NCBI RefSeq assembly: GCF_014805625.2
Contig: NW_023998422.1
Coordinates: forward strand, 9,354,394-9,418,393
From: Glossina fuscipes
Lineage: Eukaryota > Arthropoda > Insecta > Diptera > Glossinidae
Direction: 5' to 3'
DNA: 64,000 nt
Shown here: positions 1 to 12,990 of the stretch, piece after piece
Layout: each line of letters starts with the position of its first letter
How positions within the stretch are numbered: the stretch's first letter is position 1
Notes under the pieces: model-generated
Database searches by the model: none
The model's input: only the letters and a program-made list of their open reading frames with translations
What the model was told of the DNA's origin: nothing
Position numbers and translations under genes: made by a program

Positions 1-904
1 ACACACAATGTATATCTATATACACATATTAACAGTGACGTAAAATGGCTTAAGGTCACATGCATATAAACATATATATATATATACATATATATATATT
101 TGTCTAATAAGCCGAAGTCATGGTCTTTATTAGAAAGTTGGTTTAGGCGATTAATATTAAAAAGTTTGTTGTCTGTTTTTATTATTCACACAGCTTATTA
201 TTTATAAATCATTTCAATTAAAACGAAATACTAATGGTTTGAAATTAATTTCAAAATAATTCAAATTAATTTCAAGCAATAAGAACTCGCCTCTCTTGGA
301 GCGAAATTTTGCCATCGCTCTCTCAGTCTAATCTACTAAAGTCCTGATATATTTTTTAAATTAAGAACGAGTCACTTATGTCGTACGATTTTTAGATAAA
401 TTTCACGAAGTTTTTGTATCAAGCCCTTGTTCTAATAGACCCCAAGTATGTAATTATCAAACCGGAATTTACCATTAGATGGTCCGAAATGTTATTGTAG
501 TTACTTGCAAACTACAGTTGACATCTGACGAAGATCGTCAACTGAAAGGAAGCCACATTTTAACGCAACAGCATTGTTTCTAATAGCATTGAGCATGAAC
601 TAGTTTTGTGCATGGAGACTTGGGTTTGTGGTAATAAATTCAAGCCTTTTTTGATAATCGAGGGCGTACTCGTAGGTTGATCATGCTTATTCCCACACCG
701 AACTCTACTTGGTCTTCTACTTGATGCCATTTCTATATCTCTCCCACATATAGTAGATGACCATCTTTTTTTATTGTGGGTATGGTGTGTGGTTGGATAA
801 CTGCGTCCCAGCTCATAAGATAACAATTAGATTTCAACTTTCTATCCCAACTTTTGCAAGCGTAAACAGCGGCAGCAACAAGCATGAGCTAACGCATAGG
901 TGAC
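1..904. other. Left end, no gene seen
   Basis: (TA)n-rich start (about 74-100), then AT-rich non-coding sequence. The minus-strand open frame at 560-826 has no recognisable domain. I see nothing supportable here. Confidence 0.5.
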
Positions 905-1140
905 AAAGACTTGCCACTGCCAAGTCCAAGTGTTCGCGGGCTCAAATCTCAGTGCGTAAGGCCATACTTCAAAGCTGAATAAATTTTTAAAAGGTGTTTA
1001 CTTTGCACAGGAAGCGATTTAGCTAAACTGTTTACTTTGAACTTTGCTGTTACAACTGATCGATGTTCTTCTCTGTAATGTCATAGTCTATGTCTTGGAT
1101 GCTAGTGCTTTAAGACTTAAGAGTTCCATTTCCAAAATTT
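905..1140 (+). mobile_element. Diverged tRNA-derived SINE copy
   Basis: It has a box-B-like block, gcgggctcaaatctcagtgc, and after an insertion or divergence a tail 'ttggatgctagtgctttaag...agttcca...aaaattttttcc', which matches the tail of the 31612 copy ('ttagatgctagtgcttttaag...'). Boundaries are approximate. Confidence 0.5.
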
Positions 1141-1839
1141 TTTCCCATAAGCAAGTTGCATGAACAGATGTCACATGGACGGATGGAAGGACAAACAAAG
1201 AATATAGTAAAATCGAATGAGAACGTAATGTTGCTCAACAACATATGTAGTTTGATGAGACCTCTGATGTATACCGCTGGGTATTACAATTGCAAAAGTC
1301 ATTATAGCATTTGTCTGATAGGCATCGAAAAGAGGTTTTGCCTTACACCAAGCTTTCGTTCAGCTAACGAGGAATTCCTTCCTGCTTTCTTACATCCTAG
1401 CATAGAAGTAAAAACTTTATATTATGGAGGTGGTCTGCTCCCAATCTGCAATACAACGTAAACCGAAACGATCTTAAAATTTTTGCGAAAAATGGCGACT
1501 TTGTAGACGAATAAACGACTATGAGCAAATTGAGACATAATCCGAGACTTAAAGGATGTGTTTTATGAGACTTTATCTGGCCTGTATACCTAGAATAAGT
1601 CATAAGTTAGAAACCTAGTTAAATTTACTGCGTTGCCTTCTTTCGTTATGTTCACGCTAGAAAATAGTTACGGGAGAAGTTAAAGATGGGAAAATCATTG
1701 TAAGCGCATGCTACTACAAAGCATCTTGATAGAGCACTTTTTAGCCTGTAATTTGCAATAGCTCGCCAGCTTGCCACACACATGTATACAACACAGTTTT
1801 TTGAAGCTTTAAATATAAAGAACCGATCTATGAGAGTCG

Positions 1840-2830
1840 ATCCGTACCTATATCGAGCTATAAATAAATCCAGCTTAAAATAAGTCTATCTTTGAATATA
1901 TAGCGATTCGAATAGAGTTTTAAATCATTCAGGCTTTCGGTAGATCAATCTTTTAGCAGATCGAATCTTGAATACCATGATATTTGAATAATTCTGTCTT
2001 TGTATATGCTTGGTATAAGCAGGTGAATGTGGTTAAAAAGGACGAACTTCGAATATGTTTAGCTTTGAGTAGATTCAGCTATAAATAGTTTAAAACTTTG
2101 AATAACTTGAACAAATCGAACATCGAATAGATCGAGTTATGAATGAGTCTAGTTGCGAATGAGTCGAGCTTTAAAAAGGTCGTACAATTGGGATTAAGAG
2201 TGAGCCGACATTGGGCTAGATCGAGCTATGAATATGTAAATCTTTCGATAAGTTGAGCTGTAAATAATTCGAACTTTCAATGAAAGGAGCTTCGAATATG
2301 TCGAACTTCGTACTTCAGGCGAGCTATGAATAAGTCGAATCTTAAATGTAAAGATCTAGATGAATAAGAAGAGCTAGAAACAAGTCCATCTTTAAAAACG
2401 TAAATCTGTGAATACATTCAGCCATGAATAAGTCAAGCTTTGAATAAATCGAGCTTTAAATGAATCAAGCTCTGAATATGTGGAGCTTTTTAATAACTCG
2501 AGCTTTAAATGAAACGTTCGTTATATTAGTCGGCTATGGATAAAACAAACTTTGAGTAAACCTGAAGCTTTAGATAGATCGAATTTTGAATACCTCGAGA
2601 TTTGGATAAATCGTACTTTGGATAGGGCGATCTTTGAATAAGTCGAGGTTTGTGCAGATCAAATCTTGAATGTATTGAACTATGAACAAGTTGATCTACC
2701 ACCAACAAGTCGAGCTTTAAGTGCGTCGAATGGACGGAGCTTTGAGCAGATCGAGTTTCGCATAGGAAGAGCTTTAAATTAATTAAGTCTTGAAAAAGTC
2801 GAGCTTTGAATAGAATGGGAATAGGATGAA
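1840..2830. repeat. Degenerate 16-bp minisatellite array (~1 kb)
   Basis: Successive units follow a consensus close to cgagctttgaataagt, about 60 units with point changes and 1-3-base length changes. The clearest run is 2395-2530, then 2570-2680. The period of 16 is not a multiple of 3 and stops occur on the plus strand, so the repeat is not coding. A minus-strand open frame (2526-2867) through it is a by-product. Confidence 0.75.
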
Positions 2831-2849
2831 CAAACGATAGTCGCTTGCA

Positions 2850-3327
2850 CCTGCCCGAAAATCGCATGTTACGTGAGAAGTGTACAAAAAATGTTGAACA
2901 TAGAGGAGGAGGATTTGCTTTAATTCTTTTAGCTGAATATGCTAGAATTTTATTTCTAAGAATATTATTTTATGTTCTACTTTTATGGATGGAGATGTAT
3001 TTTCTTTACTTTTGTTTTTATTTAAAAGTGACTTTTATATCATTTTCGAGGGACTTTGCAGCCAGCCAGCTAAAGAGCAATACTTTAAATGAAATTTAAA
3101 TTCTTGCACCTGATAGATAATTAAATGAATTAAGTGCTTCTAATCGAATCTCCCGTACTGTTAAAGACAATGATTATAATATGTAGCGCCGGTTTTGCCG
3201 CTTATACCAGAAAAGCAACGAAAAAAAAAAAAAGGTTAAAACCTTGGAGTACAAAGTATTCTGCCATCAATCCCGGTTTAAACGGATGATATGAGTTTAA
3301 CGCTTGATAATGATGTTAACGATGATG

Positions 3328-3359
<32 letters not shown>

Positions 3360-3372
3360 GATTATGTTTACA

Positions 3373-3408
<36 letters not shown>

Positions 3409-6400
3409 CGAAACTACCAACGTGGTCTGTAGAAATGCGAGTAATTTAAGTCTTCTCTCTATTTCTTTATATTTAAATAATATTTGCTTTACACTTCTTG
3501 TTTGTAATGACACGCTCACGTCTACTTAATTGAAAAAAAAAAAACGGATAAGGTAAGCGTTTTTAAAAATATTGTTAACTGTTTTGCATAAATATGTACG
3601 TAAGTATGTACGTCGATTATACTAATACGTACCAATATATGATATATTTTTGTTTGCTTTACACTATCGCTGAATAAGTGTTTTTTTATTATATTATTAT
3701 TTTTTTTTTGCTTTTTTTTTTTTTTTGTTTTTAATTTTATTTTAAACAAATTTTTTATACGAATTTAATTTCGTTATTATTACGAGCGCAAAAAACAAAA
3801 AAACAAAAAATAAAACAAAACAACAGAGGAAAGAAACGTCTTCTATTGAATGTTTAATTCAAACGGGGTCAGCACCGTTTACCATATGAAAGAAGAAAAA
3901 TAAAATAAAAATAAAAATTATAAAAAATACCGCGCGTCAGATATTTTTAAGTCGGCAGTGAAGAGAGAGCAAAGAATCAAAAAAAAAAAAAAAGCAAAAA
4001 ACTAAATAAATAAAAACAATTTCTGCTGTTTCGTACTCCAATTCTATGAAAACTTTTGAAAAAAAATGAAAAAAACTGCCCGATCTGAAAGCGAAAGTTG
4101 AACGCGTGTCTAAAAAATTACATGAAACAAAAGCGAACCGAAAGAATCAATTAAATGCTAAAGCTTTTTTTTTTTTTTCATCGGCTATAAGCGCCTGCAA
4201 TATACTCTTTTTTTCCTTACACTGTTATATTCCACTAGAGCTGCTACTGCCGAGAAAATACTTTTCTTTTCCTTTTTTTTTTTTTTTTTGAAATTTTCTT
4301 TTTATTTTTCAAAGTTTTAACGCTATTCACGGTATCGCTTTTTCTTTTTTTTTTTATGATATCTTTTTAACTGAAAACAACCAACCGTTCCTTATGACTG
4401 CTTAAAGATGACTAAAGAGACTAATAAAATACGATTTGCCTGCTTGCTTGCTTGCTAGCTAGCAGCCTAGCTATCTGCTTTGCTGGTATGCTTGTCGTTG
4501 CTTAAACTGACTGGCACACAGATCTATCAGCAAGCACCCAACGCTGAAACTAAGCAACAAGACTTACTATAGACGCAATAACTGATTGTCTTTCTCACCG
4601 CAACGGTCGGGCTAACAGCGAGTCAATTAGACGTTCAGTCAGTTAATCAGTCGATGGGATAGAAATTCTTATCGAAACGGCATTAACTGCAAACAGTAAA
4701 AGCCGCAAATCCGCAAAGATATACCCATGCGCTTGTGTCTGTATATGACTGCGCACGTTTGCTTCTGCGAATGTCTAAAAATGTGATATAAAGAATCCAG
4801 AAAACCGAATCGGTCACAAGAATCACATACTCACCACACACACATAGATATTCACTACCCATACAACTACAATTTATGATAAACGCTTCTGCTTAATATA
4901 CAATAAGCTACAACGACAACGGCTTATCAAAATTCCCATATGATTTGTAATTAATCAGGCAACACTAACTGCAAACACTTTACACTTTGACATCAACAGT
5001 CAGTCTTACGTAAGGTACAAAAAAAAAAAAAAAACAAGGCATCTATTTTACCCAGTGCGACCAAAGAAGTGCATTTATAATTCTTGGTATCCAGTAAGTC
5101 CGATAACTGCCGGTTACGAACTGCATTGCAGCAGACACATAAAGTAGGAATTTTTCTTACAATCGAATGAAATATCTTTTGATTGCAAAATTGGGGTCGA
5201 GTGGCAAAATTCAAACTACAATCGAGTTTATTCTATACGGGGTACAAATCGTACAAATCGACTCTAGGTGAGTAGACATAGATCAAAATCGTGGGTTGTT
5301 TTCAGGCAGCTTTAGCCAAATGGTGTCGTGGTGACAATAAATCACTTAATCCAATTACATTCATCGGATATCCCCTGAATGCCTGAATCATGGTGAAATA
5401 GAAGGGTAGGGGCGGTCGAAGGAGTTTAAAGGCATAAAAGAGGAATGTGTGTGTGTATGCTTGTGTAGGTTCATGTAAGAACGGTTTAGCTTAAAAGCAA
5501 AATTATTGCCGTTCAAAGTCCCGTGCAATGACGAAATAGTTTTCATTAATAGTGAACGAATCGGTGCAACGACAACCAATAGACTGTTACTTTAACATCG
5601 TCGGAGTAAGCAATTATAATAGATTTGTCATACCGATTATATCCAGAAGTAAATATTACAGTCAGTGATCGCAAAACTGTGAGTAGCGACAATTCGCGTG
5701 TTTTTCATTTTCTTTTTATTTTTAGTTCAAACAGTGCAGGAAAAAAAAAGTACATCTCATGCATCCTCCTTTTCCCCCTTTGTTCGCTTGTCATCGAAAG
5801 CTTGGCAGATCACATAAACAAAAGTTTGTCGAGCTTTTCCAGTTCAGTCAATTTCCAGTTAACATTTTCCTTATATATGAGATGCATTTCCTTAGTCTAA
5901 AGATTGATCGGAGAATCTATTCACATTTTTCTTGTGAAAATTTTCATCGCCAATCACTTGTAGAACTTTTCAAATTTCTGGAACTAGGACTACGCTAAGC
6001 GATCGTCACAAATCTCCTTTGAAGTCAGCTATATATCTTTAAGGGAATTCTGCAGGCATCTAAACAAATAATAACCGAACGAAGCAAGATCCATATGATA
6101 TGGTGGATGTATGCAAATTTCCGCTTCAAACTCTTTCGATCTTCGCCACGTCATTGAAAGCACGGAGTGTGAGAGTGTGTGCCTATGCGTTTTTTTTTTT
6201 TTTTTTTTTTGAGCTGGAATAACCTTCGAAAGGTGCGCCCGTGGGGCACGTCTAAAACCCCTAAAAGCCAGCCATACTCCAATCCCCTGTGGTATGATCG
6301 TTTAAGTAAATCTTCATAGGGAGAGTAGCCTACGTGTGTGTGTATTAATCAGTCAATCCAGGATATTCCCATATTTTCTTACCTCCATTCTTGAACTTTG

Positions 6401-7330
6401 CATACACGATAGGTTTACCGTTACGATTTATGATATCTCAGAGCCCATTAAGGGGTGTATATTCTCGATCGAGTAGAGCTGACTTAATTTCGTTATGGTT
6501 AAGCAGATTCGCTTATGTTAGAAAAAACACAAAAAAAAAAAGAAAGAAAACAAGTAAGGGCATTACAGGCGGTGAAGACCGCACGCTTAAGTACTTTATA
6601 CCATTCCACTTAATACGAAACTTAATTTATTTTCTTGATGAGACACTTTTCATACTTTGTAGCCACATATCTTCTGAAGAAGCCCTAATACGAGAAGGTA
6701 AAATGTGAACTAACGTGGTTCATATGTGACAAAAACTATGTTCTTGCCAAGTTCTCTCTCAGTTCAAAATCTTTTGTAATTCACAAGTCAAGTGTTCTTA
6801 TCGATCGTAAGGACCGTTCTATGTCCGCCAAAGTTGTCAGACCTATAGTGCAGTACTCAGATATTCTCTCATCACGAGGTTTAACAACAACAGTTTTTAT
6901 TATTTATTCTCGTAGCTTGGCTTACAGGCTTTAGTCCTGACAGGCTTAAGAATATAATTATCTCTCCAGCTTTAATTGTTTAAATTGTGTTCTAAGTCTC
7001 TAGTATTACAGCGAAGAGTCACAAAGATGATCCGAATTCAATCTGCTTTCTGTATATTAAGTGCTTCCATATATTTTGATCAGCTGGATGGTTGAGAACT
7101 TCCTATTCGAGGCGCAACAGTATATCAATGACATTTCTTCCAGTGTGGGTCCGACCGTTGTCAAGCGAGAGGTTCGTAATATACTCTTAAAGAAGATAAG
7201 TTCTTAGTTTGGCTTTGGTCAGATGGTGGCCAAGGTTGTTAGGTCTTATTTTGATAATTGGTGTCAGTTTGTGATAATATAAATAAAAAAAATGTTTAGC
7301 AAAAATTACATGTGGACTTAATTTTAACTC
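2850..7330. other. Non-coding, homopolymer-rich stretch
   Basis: It contains (GAT)n/(AAT)n at 3321-3357, poly-T at 3375-3405, several further A/T runs (3700-3730, 4270-4290, 5020-5035, 6190-6211) and a block at about 5140-5225 that recurs at 36100-36210. No exon of the upstream P-glycoprotein was recognised by eye, but short exons could be missed. Confidence 0.5.
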
Positions 7331-7339
7331 CTAAAGGAA

Positions 7340-7710
7340 AGTTTAAAGGGGCCCACTCTTTTCAGTATATTCATTAATGGCCCAGTTACTTGTTGCCAAG
7401 ATTACAATATTCCTTTTTACGCAGACGATGCACGACTATACTTTTCCCTTACTCCTCCACTGGGACTTGTGGAGGTAAACGAAGGCTATCTTGATGTGTA
7501 TGATTCCGACTCTCTATCTAATATTGGAATGGATGATGCAGTGATTGACCTCGTCTAGAAGTGAAGAAAATGTCGATCTTATGACTGAGCGGCTGTTCTG
7601 AGGAAACTGTGTTTATCCTCCCCGCATGTGCCAACTCAAGCTAAGCTGAGATTAATTAAATGTCTTGTTATCCAATTTATATCGTAAGGAGCCAAAGTAG
7701 CGCCTCAAGC
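7340..7710 (+). pseudogene. Broken non-LTR retrotransposon reverse transcriptase
   Basis: Across frameshifts the plus strand reads RGPLFSV, then IFING, then IPFYADDARLYFSL (YADD at 7418-7429), the catalytic block of reverse transcriptases of the Jockey/CR1 type. From 7622 it reads PHVPTQAKLRLIKCLVIQFI, followed by a stop and GAKV, matching the 'LV.P...YG..V' region after the palm in these elements. Stops and shifts show that it is dead. The flanks may extend the remnant to about 7900. Confidence 0.7.
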
Positions 7711-7899
7711 GCTAAGCTACAGTCGATCGATGATTCGAAAAGGCATTTTTTAGTCAATTCGTACGGTAGCCATGTTCCCTTCATTTGGTTTTGCCCCACT
7801 ACATGCGTCTGCCAAGAAAGTCAGTTTATTCAGCAATTGCTAAGCTGTTCGAAAGTTCTTTGAGAGTTTGAGCTGGCTTTACGTCCAAGAAGTCTTGCA

Positions 7900-9310
7900 A
7901 TTCACTGTTTTCCAACTTTTTTAGTCCTCCAGGCCTTTCTGTGTCATTGACATTAAAATGACTACTTTTAATCCGTTGAAAGCGGCTATTGGGATATGAG
8001 GGAGCAGCATCAGCTTCTAAAAGCGTCCAATGGGCTTCGGCAGGAAATTTCTACAAATCAAATAATAAAAGTAATGAGTGTCGAAAATACAATTTCGAGC
8101 GCTCCATGATTGCTGTCTGTCTAGACTCAATAACTCAATAATACTAAACGGAAAGGCCAAGATCACCAAATTTAACCGTTGGTATGCATTGACACATTAC
8201 TTTATCACTTTCGCATTTTGCTGATCAAAATATATGCAAGCACGTATTATTTATAGTGACAATATATTATATAAAATGTTCCTCCCTCAAAGAAAAACGA
8301 AAACGTTTATGACGGAGAACTACATAGCTGCATAAGTTTTATAGAAAATATCTTGAAAGAAATATCAAAAGTAAACAGTGCAAAACTTTCCTAAGAAACT
8401 TTTCATATAACCATTAACATTAACAAAAATGAGTTATAAGTCCGACTATAAGTCTGTAACTGCTGGAGCCGGTCTTTCGCTAAGATCGGTATATATAAAT
8501 ACTCGATACATAAGTTGGAAAAAATAAAAATGATAATAATCATTGTGCGTTTAGTCAGGTGCAATAATGGCGATTTTAGCTTACGAACTGAACACTGAGT
8601 AATTTATCAATGATGAGAATATATCTTACTATTCCACTGAGCGTGCAATGAAGTATAAATATATTCTTCACCAGGAGTAAATTCTGAACCGATTTAGCTT
8701 GTCCTTCTGTCTGTGTACTGTCTGCGGTACATATCCTTGTGGTCGCAAAAAAAAAAGCCTTAGACTTCAAATTCGGCTGAAACATTGTAAGGCCTCGCAC
8801 GCCGGTTGATATTGAAAGTGGAATCAATCGGTAGAAAGACACGACCACAGTAAAACATAATCTGAGGCTATCTCTATTGCCAAGAATAAAAACAATTTCT
8901 GGCTCAAATTTTTTCTCATTACTCATGATCTACAGATGTTATATGTTGAAATCTTGTGTAATAATCCCGAAGGCTTTTCAGCGCAATTTATTTGATTTCA
9001 ATGGTATTCTTTTCATTGGTACCTGTTTGGATAAAACTTGATTCTTAGAGATTTTTCAACGATTTCTCGTACGATATGTCTTGGAAGTAGAAAAATTGAG
9101 ATAAGTATTTTATTCGGTATTCTAATGCAAGAGAAGAACAATGAATCGCTTGTTCCCCTAGTTCCTAAACAATTTATTCCCAATTTTTGACTACACATTT
9201 CCCAGTGATTTTTTGAAAATATTTCTTCTCTCGTACTAACTAAATGTATATATATTGGAAACAAAGTGCCTGAAAATTAATCTATTTTACCTTTTCTTTT
9301 TTTCTAAAAG
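7900..9310. other. Presumed upstream intron of the P-glycoprotein gene
   Basis: It ends in the acceptor before 9311. It contains the mini-me-like fragment and AT-rich sequence. No exon encoding the earlier transmembrane helices was seen. Confidence 0.4.
8640..8830 (+). mobile_element. mini-me-like repeat fragment
   Basis: It has 'tagcttgtccttctgtctgtg' (a GTCY-type tract), then 'tggtcgcaaaa' and 'gacttcaaattcggc', the same order seen at 44785, 49460 and 53320. It is non-coding. Confidence 0.45.
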
Positions 9311-12300
9311 GTTTTCTTCTCCGTTATGATGGGTTCAATGAATCTTGGTATGGCTTCGCCATATATTGAAGCTTTCGGTATTGCCAAAGGCGCTTGCGCG
9401 AAAGTTTTCAATTTAATCGAAAAAGAACCTACGATTAATCCAATTAAGGCGATCGGAAGTAGTTTAAATCAACCCTTAACTGTTTTGGAATTCAAGGATG
9501 TCGATTTTCATTATCCTACACGTGAACGGATGAAAGTATTGGATAAGTTAAATTTAAAAATCAAACGTGGACAAACAGTCGCTCTTGTCGGACCTTCTGG
9601 TTGCGGCAAATCCACCTGCATACAATTGATACAACGGTTTTACGATCCTCAAGGCGGTGCCATCCATTTTAATGATGTAAATTTAAAAGACATTAACATT
9701 AACTGGCTGCGAGAACGTATTGGTGTAGTAGGTCAGGAGCCAATTTTGTTTGGCACCACCATTTACGAGAATATCCGTTACGGACGTGAGGATGCGACGC
9801 GGGAAGAAATTGAAGCGGCTGCCCGTGCCGCCAACGCTCTAATGTTTATAAATAAATTACCGAGAGGTTTATTTACTATGGTTGGCGAAAGGGGAGCCCA
9901 ATTATCTGGTGGACAAAAGCAACGCATCGCCATCGCTAGAGCTTTAGTTAGAAATCCGGAGATTTTACTTTTGGATGAAGCTACTTTGGCCTTGGATACA
10001 GCCAGTGAGGTAAAAGTGCAGAAAGCTTTAGAAAAGGCTAGGAAAGGCCGTACCACAATTATTGTAGCTCATCGCTTGTCAACCATACGTCGAGCGGATT
10101 GTATTGTAGTTATTTTAAAAGGTCAAGTAGTGGAAACTGGTACTCATGATGAATTAATGGATCTGAAGGGACATTATTATAATTTGGTCACTAGTCAAGT
10201 AGGCGATGTTGAACCCGTCGGCTCTCTAGATATGACGAAAGAGAATGAATTGTTAAATAATGCATACGACGAAGATGAGGAGCAAATAAAATTTCCGCGA
10301 AGAAATGACGATGAAGATGGAACAGAAGCAAAAGAAAACAAGAAAAAAGAGTATTTATGGCCGATTTTGAAAATGAATCGCAACGAATGGCCGCAAATAA
10401 TCTGCGGGTGTTTGACGTCAGTGATTATGGGTTCGGCTATGCCTTTATTCGCATTATTGTTTGGTTCAATTTTGCAGATCTTATCAGTTCGCGATGATCC
10501 CGATTATGTACGAGATAACACAAACATCTACAGTTTGTATTTCGTCTTAAGTGGTATCGCGGTAGGTGCAGCAACTTTTCTTCAGGTAAAGTCCACGCAA
10601 TTTGATAGGACCAATCATGTTCATAGTTTCGCCGGGAATCTTTTGCAGATTTATTCTTTCGGCTTCGCCGGGGAGAAGTTAATCGAACGTTTGAGGGGTT
10701 TTATGTTTGAGGCAATACTGAAAATGGAGATCGCCTGGTTTGATAAACCTTCCAATGGTACTGGTAGTCTGTGCTCACGTTTATCGGATGATGCTGCCGC
10801 AGTGCAGGGAGTAAGTACCGTAACAAGATAACTAACTCTTTAAATAGTGCTAAAATCGCGAAGAAAACTTGCGAAGAAAACTTGCGTATACTTAGCTGAT
10901 CAGCTAACAAGCAGATTATAATCCTTTTCCCGCCTTTAACACGTGCCCTAATGAGCGGTTTTCGCTACAATTCCTTGAATGTCAGTATTCTTTGGTCTTT
11001 GACGCTTCACCATTTCCTTAGTGCAGCGAACTAAACTCATTGTTCATTGAGTATTTTTATATTGCTTAAATGCTCGTGAACTGACTATGATATGTTTACA
11101 CGAAGGTGCCTGGACGAATTTTCTTCCCAAGCCTGAAATGTGCTTACTAATGAACTTAGTTTCTTGCATTCATCTTAGAAAATATATTTTCATAGACTAT
11201 TTTTCAAACTACGAACAAGTACATACCTTTATGTGGATCATCAAAGAATAGTGGGGCACAGAACATCTAAAAAAATTTCGGTACAGTTAATATTTTCGCT
11301 TTACATTGCTTTCGTGATCTAAGTTTCATCATGAAGCACTGGAAATTAGACATTTTTGCCATATGAACTTCACCTTTCGTTATATGAGAGAGGGTTGAAA
11401 AATTGCCCCAGCAGGTACAAAGTTTGCATACCAATTTAGAATGCCCAAATACTACTTCTTGGAAGCTTTTGCTGAAAAATTTTGAAAATTACAATTTTTT
11501 TTGTATGGAGCGTGGTCGAAAAAGTGGACCGATCCGAACCATTTTCTATGGCGTTCGTCCTTGAGCGAAAATACGTCACTTTATCAAATTTCATCAAAGT
11601 ATCTTAAAAATTGCGACTTGTAGTTTGAATTCGGACAGACGTACAGTCAGGCTTTAGATCAATTAAAATTATGATACGGAATCGGTCGACATAATAAAAG
11701 ATGGGTCCATCTTAAGCACTTCTGCGTGTTACCTACGACCGCGCTAATTTAATATATCCTCTATCACACGTGATGTAGAGTATAAAAAGCTGGCTTTTAT
11801 GCAAAAAGGGCTCAAGTCGATGGTACGATTTCGTCCATCAAATATACTACCAATGAGACAAAGCGGGTAATTAAAACCAGAGATTGCGCATGTTAACTCC
11901 AATCGCATTTTCTATAAAATAAATCCTATATTTTTATTTAAACCCTTATCAGAGACTGATGGGAAGAGAGATTCCTGGGAAATCAATATTCTTTACAGAT
12001 CCATGAATGATCACACTTATGATAGAATGTATTTAACAAGTAAGAAAGTTAAATTTCTTCTATTTTGAAAATAGAAGTTTCTGCCGTATAGGCATGTGGG
12101 CGTTGTAGGCGTGTCCTTTGAAAAATTAAAGTCAATTCTAAATTCTTTTGCATATTTGTAGGTGATATCTTCATTTTTGAGACCAGGAGAGTGCCAAAAA
12201 CAAACAGTGTAGTGGATTACGTACACTATACAGTTGCGCAGGCAGACAGATGGACGGATGGACATGTTTAGGGGTGTTCCAAATTAGAAACTAACCAAGA

Positions 12301-12959
12301 ACTCATGTATTTTATTGTGCTCAATACCACCACTCGGACAGACAGATGGACAGACTTGGCTTAATCAGTTCAGAATTTCAAGTTGATCAAGAATATATAT
12401 ATACATTATAGGGTCTCTGAAGCTTCCTTCTGAATGTTACACACATTATCAAAAAACGAACAAAATGAGTTCACCCCCGTCCTTTAGTGGCGGGTATAAA
12501 AACTGGTTGTTGTTGTCATTCCTTCCTATCTCTTCATTTGGCCCATAATATCTCTTCTCTTTTTCTAAAGATCATAAGTTTTAGGTTTCACTGCTCTTAA
12601 TAACTTGTTTAAAATAATTTTCCTATTACTTGTAAGGAGTTTGTAAATTAACCTCTCACAAAAGGATTTTCATAAAAAGCAGGTCTTTATAGACTTTACT
12701 AAGCGTATATGTCGCCGGTTCACGTCCCTTTTTATGTTAGAGTTCTAACGAAAATTACGCCTTTTTGTGGCAACAAGGTACAATTTTTTGACGCTTTATG
12801 AAGAAGATAGCTGAGAAGAATGGTATTAAGCGAAGAGCTTTATAGTATTTATTGGTCAAATTCCAAAATCAGTTACATCAACAAAAGGCGGCATCATCCA
12901 ATTATCCGAAAAATCTGATTAGTCTCTCGGCGCGACGCCAAGTTGCTTCCAATTGCGAT

Positions 12960-12990
<31 letters not shown>

